Source: Micromonospora radicis (GTDB lineage: Bacteria > Actinomycetota > Actinomycetes > Mycobacteriales > Micromonosporaceae). Taken from it: 64,000 bases of DNA. The stretch covers positions 1 to 64,000 of the forward strand of contig NZ_QXEC01000002.1 of NCBI RefSeq assembly GCF_003583405.1, given 5' to 3'. Position 1 is the stretch's first letter. Each line of letters starts with the position of its first letter. The notes below the pieces were generated by a model that did no database searches, had not been told where the DNA came from, and was given only the letters and a program-made list of their open reading frames with translations. This document shows positions 50,486 to 59,489 of the stretch, piece by piece. The position numbers and the translations under genes were made by a program.

Positions 50486-52258
50486 ATGCAGTTGAGACCA
50501 TTCGCGCAGCTGGTGGTGCCCGTACTGGCGGTCTGTGCCGTCGTCTTCGGAGCCGGGTCGACCGCCTGGGCCGCCGGCAGTTGCGATCCGCCGGCGCCGC
50601 TGAAGGTGCCGTCCTCGGGCACCGTGGTGGGCAGTGGCACCGCCGCGAGCTGCACCGAGAGTGCGCTGCGTACCGCTGTGACGCGGGGTGGGCACGTCAC
50701 CTTCAAGTGCGGCGACACGGTCAAGATCTCGATCTCCCGTGAGCTGTCGGTGCGCAAGACGACCGTCATCGACGGCGGCGGGAAGGTCACCCTCGACGGC
50801 CGGGGCAAGAACCGGATCCTGGTGGCGGAGGACCGCACCACCCTGTCGGTACGGAACCTGACCTTCGTCAACGGCGCCGCCGAGCAGTCGGACTCGCGGG
50901 TGACCGGTACCGGCGGGGCGGTCGCGGGCCGGTTCCAGTCCCGGGTCGAGGTCATCGGCAGCACCTTCCGGAACAACTCCGCCGGTATCGGCGGCGGCGC
51001 GGTCGCCGTGCACACCGACAGTTCGCTGTCGATCAGCCGCAGCACCTTCACCGGAAACTCGTCCTGGTACGGCGGGGCCGTCTACAGCCTGCTGTCGCCG
51101 CTGTCCGTGATCAACTCGACCTTCACCGACAACCGCACCACCACCGACGGCGGACTGGGTGACGGTGGTGCGATCGGCACCGACGGCGGCAAGCCGATCG
51201 GCCAGTCGGGCGGTCTGATCCAGATCTGCGGTTCGACCATCAAGAACAACACCGGGCACGGCAACGGGGGTGGCGCCTACCTCTGGGCGTACGCGCCAGA
51301 CAAGATCGTCATCGAGCGGACCACCTTCGTCGGCAACCGGGTCAAGTCCAACGGCCGGGGCGGCAACGGCGCCGGTGGCGCCGCCCGGCTGAGCATGGGC
51401 CCGGACACCGGGCGAGACGGCACGATCATCGTCAGGCAGTCGAGTCTGCTCGACAACACCAGTGACGGCAACGGCGGTGCCCTCTACCTCGACTGCTTCC
51501 CCACCTGCGCGATCAGCAACAGCACGATCCACGGCAACAACGCCAAGGACTTCGGTGGCGCGATCTTCGGTGACGGCCACCGCAGCAACAACGTCACGTA
51601 CGCGAAGAACCGCGCCGGTGGCCACGGCGGGGCGCTGTTCGGCAGCAAGTTCGTGCTCAACAACACCGTCTTCGTCGGCAACTCCGCCGGCAACCCGTGG
51701 GGACAGGCGATGACCTGCAGCTCCACCGGGACCGGGGCGAAGGTGGTGCAGTGGCTGACCACCTCGCGGGACAACTCGAACAAGTGCGTCCCCGGGGCCG
51801 TCGCGGCGAACCCCCGGCTCGCCGCACCCGCCGCCAACGGCGGGTCCACCGCGAACATGATGCCGGCGAAGAACAGCCCGCTGCTCGGCGCCGGGGCCAA
51901 GTGCGAGAGCCAGGACCAGCGTGGCGAGAAGCGGGACACGTCCCGATGCGACGTCGGCGCGGTACAGCGGACCGGTGTGGCCGCCGCCAGCCCGAGCCCC
52001 TCGCCGAGTTCTCCGTCGCCGTCGCCGTCGGTCTCCGGATCGCCCGGTACGGCGGCCGTACCGCTGGCGCAACTGCCGCCGGTCGAGGCGGCGGCCGAGC
52101 AGGGGCCGGCGGCGGAACCGGGCAGCCCGATCCTGCCGATCACCCTGGCCGGAGCGGGCGTCGTCGCGGCGGCGGCGACCCTGTTCACGCTCCGGACGCT
52201 CCGGCGACCGCGCGGTGGCGTGCACCGCTCCGGTGCCCGGCAGGCCACCGACGACTGA
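50486..52258 (+). CDS. Secreted right-handed beta-helix protein with C-terminal membrane anchor
   Basis: A 590-residue exported protein. The signal peptide is FAQLVVPVLAVCAVVFGAGSTAWA (cleaved about residue 31). From about residue 90 to 440 there are repeated short units of the type ITIKNTTxxNNSAxGxGGA, such as VEVIGSTFRNNSAGIGGGAV and IERTTFVGNRVKSNGRGGNG, typical of parallel beta-helix proteins of the polymorphic outer membrane or pectate-lyase type. A Pro/Ser linker, then an ILPITLAGAGVVAAAATLF membrane segment and an Arg-rich tail complete it. The ATG at 50486 has CTGGAG upstream. It probably lies at the cell surface and is a plausible client of the sigma-AbfB gene just upstream. Confidence 0.82.
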   Translation: MQLRPFAQLVVPVLAVCAVVFGAGSTAWAAGSCDPPAPLKVPSSGTVVGSGTAASCTESALRTAVTRGGHVTFKCGDTVKISISRELSVRKTTVIDGGGKVTLDGRGKNRILVAEDRTTLSVRNLTFVNGAAEQSDSRVTGTGGAVAGRFQSRVEVIGSTFRNNSAGIGGGAVAVHTDSSLSISRSTFTGNSSWYGGAVYSLLSPLSVINSTFTDNRTTTDGGLGDGGAIGTDGGKPIGQSGGLIQICGSTIKNNTGHGNGGGAYLWAYAPDKIVIERTTFVGNRVKSNGRGGNGAGGAARLSMGPDTGRDGTIIVRQSSLLDNTSDGNGGALYLDCFPTCAISNSTIHGNNAKDFGGAIFGDGHRSNNVTYAKNRAGGHGGALFGSKFVLNNTVFVGNSAGNPWGQAMTCSSTGTGAKVVQWLTTSRDNSNKCVPGAVAANPRLAAPAANGGSTANMMPAKNSPLLGAGAKCESQDQRGEKRDTSRCDVGAVQRTGVAAASPSPSPSSPSPSPSVSGSPGTAAVPLAQLPPVEAAAEQGPAAEPGSPILPITLAGAGVVAAAATLFTLRTLRRPRGGVHRSGARQATDD

Positions 52259-52288
52259 CCCGAGCACCCACACAGGAAAGGTCGAACC

Positions 52289-52603
52289 TTGCACAACCGG
52301 TACGGGGCAGGGCTGACCGCCGAGCAGATCGCGACGATCGACTCGGTGACGGTGATCGCCGACCGCTGGACGGCCGGTGAACGCCGCGACGGGTGGTGCG
52401 CCGACGCGGTGGCCGCCGTTCGGCAGGGCTGTGCCGACGCGCGCCTGCTGGGTGTCGCGCTCGGACACGTGCTGGCCACCCGGCCACCGCATCATCGACG
52501 GCTGGCGTTGCTGTACCGGGCGGCCGGGGCGGACCCGCTCGCGGCCGCGATGACCCGGCAGTGGTACCGGCGGGTGCGTACCGGTGGGGTGGACGCGGCG
52601 TGA
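52289..52603 (+). CDS. Hypothetical protein of 104 residues
   Basis: I do not recognise a family. The TTG start is preceded by AGGAAAGG and lies 30 bases after the beta-helix gene. The protein is Ala/Arg-rich with predicted helices (TAEQIATIDSVTVIADRW, DAVAAVRQGCADARLLGVALGHVLA) and a C-terminal DPLAAAMTRQWYRRV. No signal peptide or membrane segment. Codon use and G/C at third positions look like real coding sequence. Confidence 0.55.
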   Translation: MHNRYGAGLTAEQIATIDSVTVIADRWTAGERRDGWCADAVAAVRQGCADARLLGVALGHVLATRPPHHRRLALLYRAAGADPLAAAMTRQWYRRVRTGGVDAA

Positions 52604-52775
52604 CCGCCGCCCGCCCGGCGGTGTCCGGCACCCGGACTCCCCGTCCGCGTACTGCCGCGCGAGCTGCGTGGACGGGTGATCGGCGGCGTGCTGTCGGCCG
52701 CCGCCGGGCGGCGGTGGGCTCGCCTCTTGACGGGCGGGCCCACCGCATGCCCCGCACCGGCCGGTGGGCGCGACC

Positions 52776-53243
52776 GTGAGCACGGACGAGCAGCAGCCAC
52801 CACCGGCGCGACCGCACCTGCTCGCGGCGGAGCCGGCGGAGCACCCGCCGATGCGACCGCTGTGGTTGTGCCGCCGCTGCGGCCAGCCCTGGCCGTGCAC
52901 CCGGGCGAAGCTCGCCCTGCTCGCCGACTACGTGAACAACCAGGTCGGCCTGCACCTCTACCTGGCCGGCTGCCTGTGCGACGCGATCGACGACCTGCAC
53001 CAGCTCAGCCCGAGCCTGACCGGCAGCGCCGCCGACATGTTCGACCGTTTTCTGGGCTGGCCGACCCAGCTGACCCGGGCCTACCGGGTGACCCGGGTGG
53101 CCGGCGATCGAACTCCTCGGCGGGCCGGGAGCGGGCGGCTGCCCGAAGCTCCGCGCGGCGCCACCGGGGAGCGTCCGGCCGCCGCCGGGCGGGCGGGGCC
53201 CTCAGAAGAGGGTCGTGGGCTCGACCGGGATCGGCCGCGGTAG
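52776..53243 (+). CDS. Actinobacterial small protein with WLCRRCGQPWPC motif
   Basis: A protein of about 155 residues. The motif PLWLCRRCGQPWPCTRAKLALLADY (residues about 28-52) is a recurrent Micromonosporaceae and Streptomyces motif, often mis-annotated as flavin reductase, and holds three Cys that could bind a metal. A helical region follows (YVNNQVGLHLYLAGCLCDAIDDL); the C-terminal third is Arg/Gly/Pro-rich and overlaps the convergent DUF72 gene by 42 bases. GTG at 52776 or 52764 are both possible starts. Function unknown. Confidence 0.6.
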   Translation: MSTDEQQPPPARPHLLAAEPAEHPPMRPLWLCRRCGQPWPCTRAKLALLADYVNNQVGLHLYLAGCLCDAIDDLHQLSPSLTGSAADMFDRFLGWPTQLTRAYRVTRVAGDRTPRRAGSGRLPEAPRGATGERPAAAGRAGPSEEGRGLDRDRPR

Positions 53244-54053
53244 CGGTTCCAGCTCCGGCACCCGGTCGCGTACCTCGTCGTGGAAGCGGCGGGCCAGGGT
53301 CGGCGCGTCGGCGTTGTCCGGGGTGTGGATGAAGACGGTGGGGGAGCGGCCCTCACGCAGCCAGCCGGCGACGACGTCGAGCCAACGCCGCCACCCGTCG
53401 ACCGTCCGAGCCGGGTCGTCGCGGCCGAGGTACCGGACGATCGGCCGGTCGGTCAGGGCCGCGGTACGCAGCGGGGTGCGAGGCTTCTTGGTCCAGGCGT
53501 CCCGCTCCGCGTCGCTGGTCGGTGGGCTGGCGAAGAAGGCGGTGGTGTCGAACGGAACCCACTCGGCACCGACCTCGGCGAGCACCGCCTCCAGCGACCG
53601 GGCCGCCCGGGTGTCGGTGAAGAAGCCGGGGTGGCGGACCTCCACGGCCGACCGGTGGGCGGCGGGCAACCGGCGGAGGAACCGGGCGAGCGTGGGTACG
53701 TCCGTCGGTGCGAAGGAGCCGGGAAGCTGCACCCAGAGGGCGTGGGCCCGGGGACCGAGCGGCTCGATCGCGTCCAGGAACGCCCGCATGGGTTCGGTGA
53801 CGTCGGTGAGCCGCCGGTCGTGCGTCACGACCTTCGGCAGCTTCACCACGAACCGGAAGTCGGGGTCGGTCTGCCGTGCCCAGGACGCCACCGTCTCCCG
53901 GGCCGGCGTGGCATAGAAGGTGGTGTTGCCCTCGACGGCGTCGCACCAGCCGGCGTAGTGGCGGAGCCGTTCCTCGGCGGGCAGCGGGTGCGCCAGCAAC
54001 CGTGCCTGCCACGCCCGATGCGTCCACATCGCACATCCGACGTGCAGACGCAT
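53202..54053 (-). CDS. DUF72 family protein (YecE-like)
   Basis: A 283-residue TIM-barrel protein of the DUF72 family. It opens with RLHVGCAMWTHRAWQARLL and has VEGNTTFYATPARETVASWARQTDPDFRFVVKLPK, then ALWVQLPGSFAPT, AVEVRHPGFF and VFIHTPDNADAP. No biochemical function is established; structures suggest a nuclease- or phosphoesterase-like barrel. It is monocistronic. Its 3' end overlaps the convergent small gene. Confidence 0.9.
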   Translation of the reverse strand: MRLHVGCAMWTHRAWQARLLAHPLPAEERLRHYAGWCDAVEGNTTFYATPARETVASWARQTDPDFRFVVKLPKVVTHDRRLTDVTEPMRAFLDAIEPLGPRAHALWVQLPGSFAPTDVPTLARFLRRLPAAHRSAVEVRHPGFFTDTRAARSLEAVLAEVGAEWVPFDTTAFFASPPTSDAERDAWTKKPRTPLRTAALTDRPIVRYLGRDDPARTVDGWRRWLDVVAGWLREGRSPTVFIHTPDNADAPTLARRFHDEVRDRVPELEPLPRPIPVEPTTLF

Positions 54054-54143
54054 CTTCGCGCCCCCTCACCCCACGCTCCGCTCGATCCTACCCTCGCCCC
54101 CGACCCACCCCGACCGCCAGCCCGGCGGCGGGGACACCGCTGT

Positions 54144-54893
54144 TCAGCGGCCGCCGTCGGTGCGCTCGACGGTGAGCGTGGACACCCCGGAGGTCGCGTC
54201 GATGTCGTAGCGGTCCGGCGCCGCCGTCCACTCCGGCGGGGTGAAGGTGCTGCCGCCGGCCACGCCGGAGTGGGTGGTGCCGTCGACGGTCACCGAGCCG
54301 GCGCCGCCACCCGCGCGTACCTGCACCGGTGCGTCACCGGCCAGGCGGACGACGACCTGGCTCGCACCGCCACTGAGGACGGTGCGCTGCGTGCCGGTGG
54401 GCGTGGGCAGGGTCAGCTCGATCCGGTTGGCGCCGGCGGTGAACTCGATCCCACCCACCCGGGCGTTGCCGAGGTCCAGGTGCTGTTCCTTGGCGCCGCC
54501 GCTGAGCCGGATGTGCCAGCGCACCGAGTCGCGCAGCACCACGTCGACGATCGCCGGACCGTCCCGCCCGGTGCCGCGCAGGCTGGTCAGCAGCTCCCCG
54601 TCGGTGACCGAGACGGCGGGCCGGACACTGGCGTCGCGTGGCGTGGACACCCGGTAGGTGTTCTCGCCGAGGTCGCCGGTGCGCAACCGGACCACGTCGG
54701 CGCCGTCGAGCAGCACGAAGGTGGCCTCGTCGAGGTCACCGGCGGCGCCGGTGACGACGTGTCCGGCCCGGCCGTCACCGCGTACCGTCACCCAGGTCCA
54801 GCTGGCGACCAGCACCACCACCAGGGCCAGAAGTGCCGCGCCGAGCAGCCACCACCACAGCCGCCGCCCGCCGACCGTCTGCGCGTCGTCCAT
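54144..54893 (-). CDS. Membrane-anchored beta-solenoid (DUF4097-like) protein
   Basis: A 249-residue protein with one N-terminal membrane helix (LWWWLLGAALLALVVVLVASW) and an extracellular all-beta part made of short strands such as LLTSLRGTGRDGPAIVDVVL and IRLSGGAKEQHLDLGNARV. This resembles adhesin-like DUF2154/DUF4097 domains. The ATG at 54893 is preferred over GTG 54908 because GGGAGG stands 6 bases before it. Function unknown; a role in surface sensing is possible. Confidence 0.65.
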   Translation of the reverse strand: MDDAQTVGGRRLWWWLLGAALLALVVVLVASWTWVTVRGDGRAGHVVTGAAGDLDEATFVLLDGADVVRLRTGDLGENTYRVSTPRDASVRPAVSVTDGELLTSLRGTGRDGPAIVDVVLRDSVRWHIRLSGGAKEQHLDLGNARVGGIEFTAGANRIELTLPTPTGTQRTVLSGGASQVVVRLAGDAPVQVRAGGGAGSVTVDGTTHSGVAGGSTFTPPEWTAAPDRYDIDATSGVSTLTVERTDGGR

Positions 54894-55028
54894 TGTCGCC
54901 TCCCGCACCTCGGTGACTGCTCGGGCTACTACCCAGCGAGTCCGTCACCGACTCTTACGGACGGCAGGACCGGTGGGCTCACCGCCGGAGCCGGCGATGA
55001 GCCCACGATCGGCGCGAGGGGCCTGCCG

Positions 55029-56276
<1,248 letters not shown>

Positions 56277-56327
56277 GATGGGTCTCCTTGAGGTGGACGG
56301 AGGAGGCTGGCGCCCCCGGCGAGGGGG

Positions 56328-56337
56328 AGAGCGCTCT
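56328..56337. promoter_or_regulatory. GAGCGCTC-type LacI-family operator of the GH16 gene
   Basis: AGAGCGCTCT is a perfect 10-bp palindrome 51 bases upstream of the GH16 start. The GAGCGCTC core is the centre of CebR-like LacI-family operators that control secreted glycosidases in actinomycetes. Confidence 0.5.
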
Positions 56338-56418
56338 GGCGTATTGCAGTCTGTCGATCTGGACAGATTTAGTCAAGGTTGTTAACAGCGATCATGGCGC
56401 GAGGTTGCCCTCGGTGAT

Positions 56419-56466
56419 CGTCAACCGATGGTTGACGACACCGGTGCGTCAACCTATGGTTGACGC
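56419..56466 (+). promoter_or_regulatory. Leaderless promoter with two inverted repeats upstream of Clp-N/HTH gene
   Basis: Two repeats, CGTCAACCGATGGTTGACG (56419-56437) and GCGTCAACC-TAT-GGTTGACGC (56446-56466), have centres 28 bases apart; the second ends right at the ATG. TTGACG (56432-56437) and TATGGT (56455-56460) are 17 bases apart, so transcription would start at the ATG itself. Both boxes lie inside the repeats, so a bound protein should block the promoter. Confidence 0.75.
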
Positions 56467-57180
56467 ATGACGAATCCTGTCCAGATGGCCAATCCCGTCC
56501 GGCTCGACGACCTGATCCAGGCCATCAAGAAGACCCACACCGACGCGCTCGACCAGCTCACCGGCGCGGTGCTGGCCGCCGACCACATCGGCGAGGTCGC
56601 CGATCACCTGATCGGCCACTTCGTGGACCAGGCCCGGCGCTCCGGAGCGTCCTGGACCGAGATCGGCCGCAGCATGGGGGTGAGCAAGCAGGCCGCGCAG
56701 AAGCGTTTCGTCGGTGCGGCGATGGACCCGCAGGAGGGCTTCCAGCGCTTCACCCCGCGGGCCCGCAACGTGGTGGCGGCCTCGCACAACGAGGCGAAGG
56801 CCGCCGGCAACGCCGAGATCGGTCCGGCGCACCTGGTGCTCGGCCTGCTCGCCGAGCCGGACGCGCTGGCCGTCAAGGTGCTGGCCGCCGGTGGCGTGGC
56901 GGCCGAGGCGGTGCGCGGGGCGGCCACGGCCGCGCTGCCGCCGTCGTCGGCCGACGCTCCCGAGTTGATCCCGTACGACGCCGCCGGCAAGAAGGCGTTG
57001 GAGTTGACCTTCCGCGAGGCGCTGCGGCTGGGGCACAACTACATCGGCACCGAGCACATCCTGTTGGCCCTGCTGGAGCAGGAGAACGGCGACGGCGTGC
57101 TCAGCGGGCTCGGCGTGGACAAGGCCGCCACGGAGGCGAACATCGTGGCGGCCCTGGCCAAGCTCCGGGTGTTCGAATAG
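56467..57180 (+). CDS. Clp N-terminal domain protein with N-terminal HTH-like region
   Basis: A 237-residue protein with two parts. Residues about 50-85 (SGASWTEIGRSMGVSKQAAQKRF) look like a helix-turn-helix, and residues 92-237 are a double Clp N-domain (RFTPRARNVVAASHNEAKAAG, IGPAHLVLGLLAEPDALAVKVL, LGHNYIGTEHILLALLEQENGDG) as in ClpC, without any AAA+ ATPase. It may be a stress-responsive regulator or adaptor that senses clients of the Clp protease. The two inverted repeats on its own promoter make autoregulation likely. Translation probably starts on a leaderless message. Confidence 0.85.
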   Translation: MTNPVQMANPVRLDDLIQAIKKTHTDALDQLTGAVLAADHIGEVADHLIGHFVDQARRSGASWTEIGRSMGVSKQAAQKRFVGAAMDPQEGFQRFTPRARNVVAASHNEAKAAGNAEIGPAHLVLGLLAEPDALAVKVLAAGGVAAEAVRGAATAALPPSSADAPELIPYDAAGKKALELTFREALRLGHNYIGTEHILLALLEQENGDGVLSGLGVDKAATEANIVAALAKLRVFE

Positions 57181-57184
57181 GCGA

Positions 57185-57703
57185 TCAGGATTCGGTGGGG
57201 AAGCCGTACCGGGCGGCGTGCTCCGGGTCGGTGGGCTCGATCTGGCGCAGCCCGGCGTCGGCGAGGCGCTTGTTGACCTCGTCCAGGTGCTCGCGTACCA
57301 GCCGGGCCTCCTCCTCGGTGACCCGTCCCCGGTGCGGCTTGCCGGCGTGCTCGATGGTGCCGTAGTCGACCTTCTCGGCGGCCCGCCGCGCCTTGGGTGG
57401 GCGTACCCGCTCGGCGGTCTTGAGCAGCTGTGCCATGGGCATGTCGGTGGCCATCGAGTCGAACTCGCTCGCGGTCAGCACCACCCGGCGTGGTTCGCCG
57501 TGGCCGTGCCGGTCGTGGATCTCGACCACCGCCACGTCCAGCGCCGCGTCGTCGAGGCTCTCCACCTCGGTCGGGGTCGCGTCCAGCTGCACGGGCCCGG
57601 CCACCAGGTCAGGGTGCTCGAGGACGACGACGCGGACCGCCTCGTCGTCGGGGCCCAGCACCGTGCCGCTGAAGTCGGAGACGCGGATCGTCTTCTTGCC
57701 CAT
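57185..57703 (-). CDS. Hypothetical protein of 172 residues (possibly DNA- or histone-associated)
   Basis: I do not recognise a named family. The ATG at 57703 follows AGGAGTT; the protein opens MGKKTIRVSDFSGTVLGPDDEAVRVVVLEHPDL, carries a conserved-looking VVLTASEFDSMATDMPMAQLLKTAERV, then a basic RPPKARRAAEKVDYGTIEHAGKPHRGRV and a C-terminal VREHLDEVNKRLADAGLRQIEP. The basic hinge and short length recall nucleoid-associated proteins, but that is weak. It is convergent with the Clp-N/HTH gene, 4 bases apart. Confidence 0.7.
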   Translation of the reverse strand: MGKKTIRVSDFSGTVLGPDDEAVRVVVLEHPDLVAGPVQLDATPTEVESLDDAALDVAVVEIHDRHGHGEPRRVVLTASEFDSMATDMPMAQLLKTAERVRPPKARRAAEKVDYGTIEHAGKPHRGRVTEEEARLVREHLDEVNKRLADAGLRQIEPTDPEHAARYGFPTES

Positions 57704-57826
57704 TTGTGCGGTAACTCCTGTCGTAACCCGGTCGGAGGACCAGCAGACGTTACCCGACAGGTGTGCGAACGGCGGCGCTGGCTCGCCGTGCGTCCGCCAT
57801 GGCCGCACGCGGGCGCGACCCCTCCG

Positions 57827-58009
57827 TCAGCGGGTGTTCGGGTGCCGGGTGCAGGTGCCCGCCGGCAGCCGGTTCAGCTCGTCCCAGGAGAGCGGACCGG
57901 TGCGCCGGCCGTGGTGCGGCGGCTGGCCGGGGAAGCGTGCCGGCGCCTTACCGCCCGGCCATAGCCCTGCGGTGTCCTGCTGGTAACGGTCGTGCGGCTG
58001 AATCGGCAT
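57827..58009 (-). CDS. Small hypothetical protein of 60 residues
   Basis: No family recognised. MPIQPHDRYQQDTAGLWPGGKAP then RTGPLSWDELNRLPAG, proline- and His-rich. The ATG at 58009 gives the more natural start; an upstream in-frame ATG at 58039 is possible. No strong ribosome site. Coding character is supported mainly by the third-position G/C bias. Confidence 0.4.
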   Translation of the reverse strand: MPIQPHDRYQQDTAGLWPGGKAPARFPGQPPHHGRRTGPLSWDELNRLPAGTCTRHPNTR

Positions 58010-58299
58010 GAGCCCACCGTTCCAAAGAAAGTTGTACATGTATGGAATTGGGTATGACGGTCGGTCGCTTGATCAGGTTCCGGCCGGCGCCGGACGGATC
58101 ACGAACCGGCAGTCGTCCGTGATCTCGGCGATCCCTACCCGTCCACCCCGCGCCTCAACCAGCCCGCACGCCGAACCGTACGTAGCGTTCGCCGCGCGCT
58201 CCGTTCGCGCTCGCAGCTCGACAGGGGGACAATCGTCAACCGCCCGCCGTCCGGCGTCGTACCGTGAGCGGGCGGCAGCGACGGCGCGGGAGGTGGCTC

Positions 58300-58959
58300 A
58301 TGCGCGACCGGCGACTCCATCTGCACCTGGCCACCTGGCTGGGGCAGTGGCCGGCGGCGGCCGGACTGCACGTGGTGGGATCGTGGCGACGCTCCCGCCC
58401 GGCCTGGGACGGCCGGCTCCGTCCGGCGATCGCGGTCACCGCCGGCGCGAGCACCGTGCTGTCCGTACCGCCCGACCGGGTTGCGGCGGTCCGCGAGTTG
58501 GCACGGCGGCCGGATCGGTTGCTGCCCGCCCTGCCGGCGGCGGTCGGCCTGGCCGGCTGGGCCGTGCACGACGACGTGTTCCGGTGGAGCGTGGCGCCCG
58601 CGCCGCTGCCCGACGTCGGCGAGTGGGTGCCGCCCACCACCGTCGGCCTGCCGGCCTGGCTGCGCCTGTTCGACCGGCCGGTGCTGGTGGTCCGCGACGA
58701 CCGGGGCCGCTACCAGGCCGGTGTCGGAATCAAGATGCACGACCGGTTCGGTCACGAGCTGGCGGTGGGCACGGTCCCGGCGGCCCGGGGGCGCGGCCTG
58801 GCGCGTCGACTGGTCGCCCAGGCGGCCCGTCGGGTGCTCGACGACGGTGCCGTGCCGACCTACCTGCACGACCGGGGCAACACGGCCTCGGCCCGGGTGG
58901 CGGAGGCGGCCGGCTTCGCCGACCGGGGCTGGCGGTCGTTCGGGGTCTATCCGAGCTGA
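58300..58959 (+). CDS. GNAT family N-acetyltransferase
   Basis: A 219-residue protein whose last 80 residues form a GNAT acetyl-CoA site: VGTVPAARGRGLARRLVAQAARRVLDDGAVPTYLHDRGNTASARVAEAAGF contains the Q/RxxGxG/A loop (ARGRGLA) and the typical final NTASxRVAEAAGF. The N-terminal 130 residues are an unrecognised domain. GGGAGGTGG stands 5 bases before the ATG. The gene ends before a strong stem-loop. Acceptor unknown. Confidence 0.85.
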   Translation: MRDRRLHLHLATWLGQWPAAAGLHVVGSWRRSRPAWDGRLRPAIAVTAGASTVLSVPPDRVAAVRELARRPDRLLPALPAAVGLAGWAVHDDVFRWSVAPAPLPDVGEWVPPTTVGLPAWLRLFDRPVLVVRDDRGRYQAGVGIKMHDRFGHELAVGTVPAARGRGLARRLVAQAARRVLDDGAVPTYLHDRGNTASARVAEAAGFADRGWRSFGVYPS

Positions 58960-58993
58960 ACCGTGGCGGGCGGTCGAACCGTGGCCGCCGGGC

Positions 58994-59029
58994 GCGGACC
59001 GTGGATCCCGGGCCGGATCCACGGTCCGC
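58994..59029 (+). terminator. Stem-loop terminator after the GNAT gene
   Basis: Perfect 15-bp arms (GCGGACCGTGGATCC and GGATCCACGGTCCGC) with a 6-base loop, 34 bases after the GNAT stop. It is the most regular terminator in the window. Confidence 0.75.
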
Positions 59030-59170
59030 AGCCTCCCCCCAGGCCCGCGTACGGCTCGATGCTGATCACGCTACGTATCCAGTGGTCGGTCGGCAAGCTC
59101 CCAAGGCCGCCTCCGCGGTGTCGAATAGCGGACTTGAACTGGGCCGACGTTCCCGATGCCCAAGAGCCGG

Positions 59171-59284
59171 TCAGTGACGCAGAGTGCGAATCAGGTCGAC
59201 GACCTGTCGGGTCACCGGTGCGGCGCGGCACAAGGGGCAGTGCGCGTCGAAGAGGACGGTGAAGTGCCGGATGCCACCACCCCC
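59171..59284 (-). pseudogene. DCC/DUF393 thiol-disulfide family remnant
   Basis: Reading leftward, IRHFTVLFDAHCPLCRAA matches the start of DCC-family (DUF393) proteins, named after the DxxCxxC motif. It then runs out after about 15 unrelated residues. No ATG or GTG with a ribosome site precedes it. The 500-base stretch 58960-59489 otherwise holds only the terminator at 58994. Confidence 0.35.
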
Positions 59285-59489
59285 GTGCGCGGTGGCATCC
59301 GGCGGCCCACCGGCCCGGGTGGGCGGTGGGTGCTCATCGAGGTGGTGCCATCGGGTTCGCCGGACCGTGGGGCGACCCCGGTGGGGTGGCCGGGTACGCG
59401 TGCTGCATCGGCAGTTGCCCGATCGGAGGTATCGGCGGCTGGGTGGCGAGTTCAAGAAGGGGTTCGGGCGGGCTCCGGTGACGTCCGCC

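Noticed and set aside
52115..52180. ILPITLAGAG as a sortase signal in the beta-helix protein
   Set aside because: It lacks the LPxTG or LAxTG pattern; a plain membrane anchor explains it.
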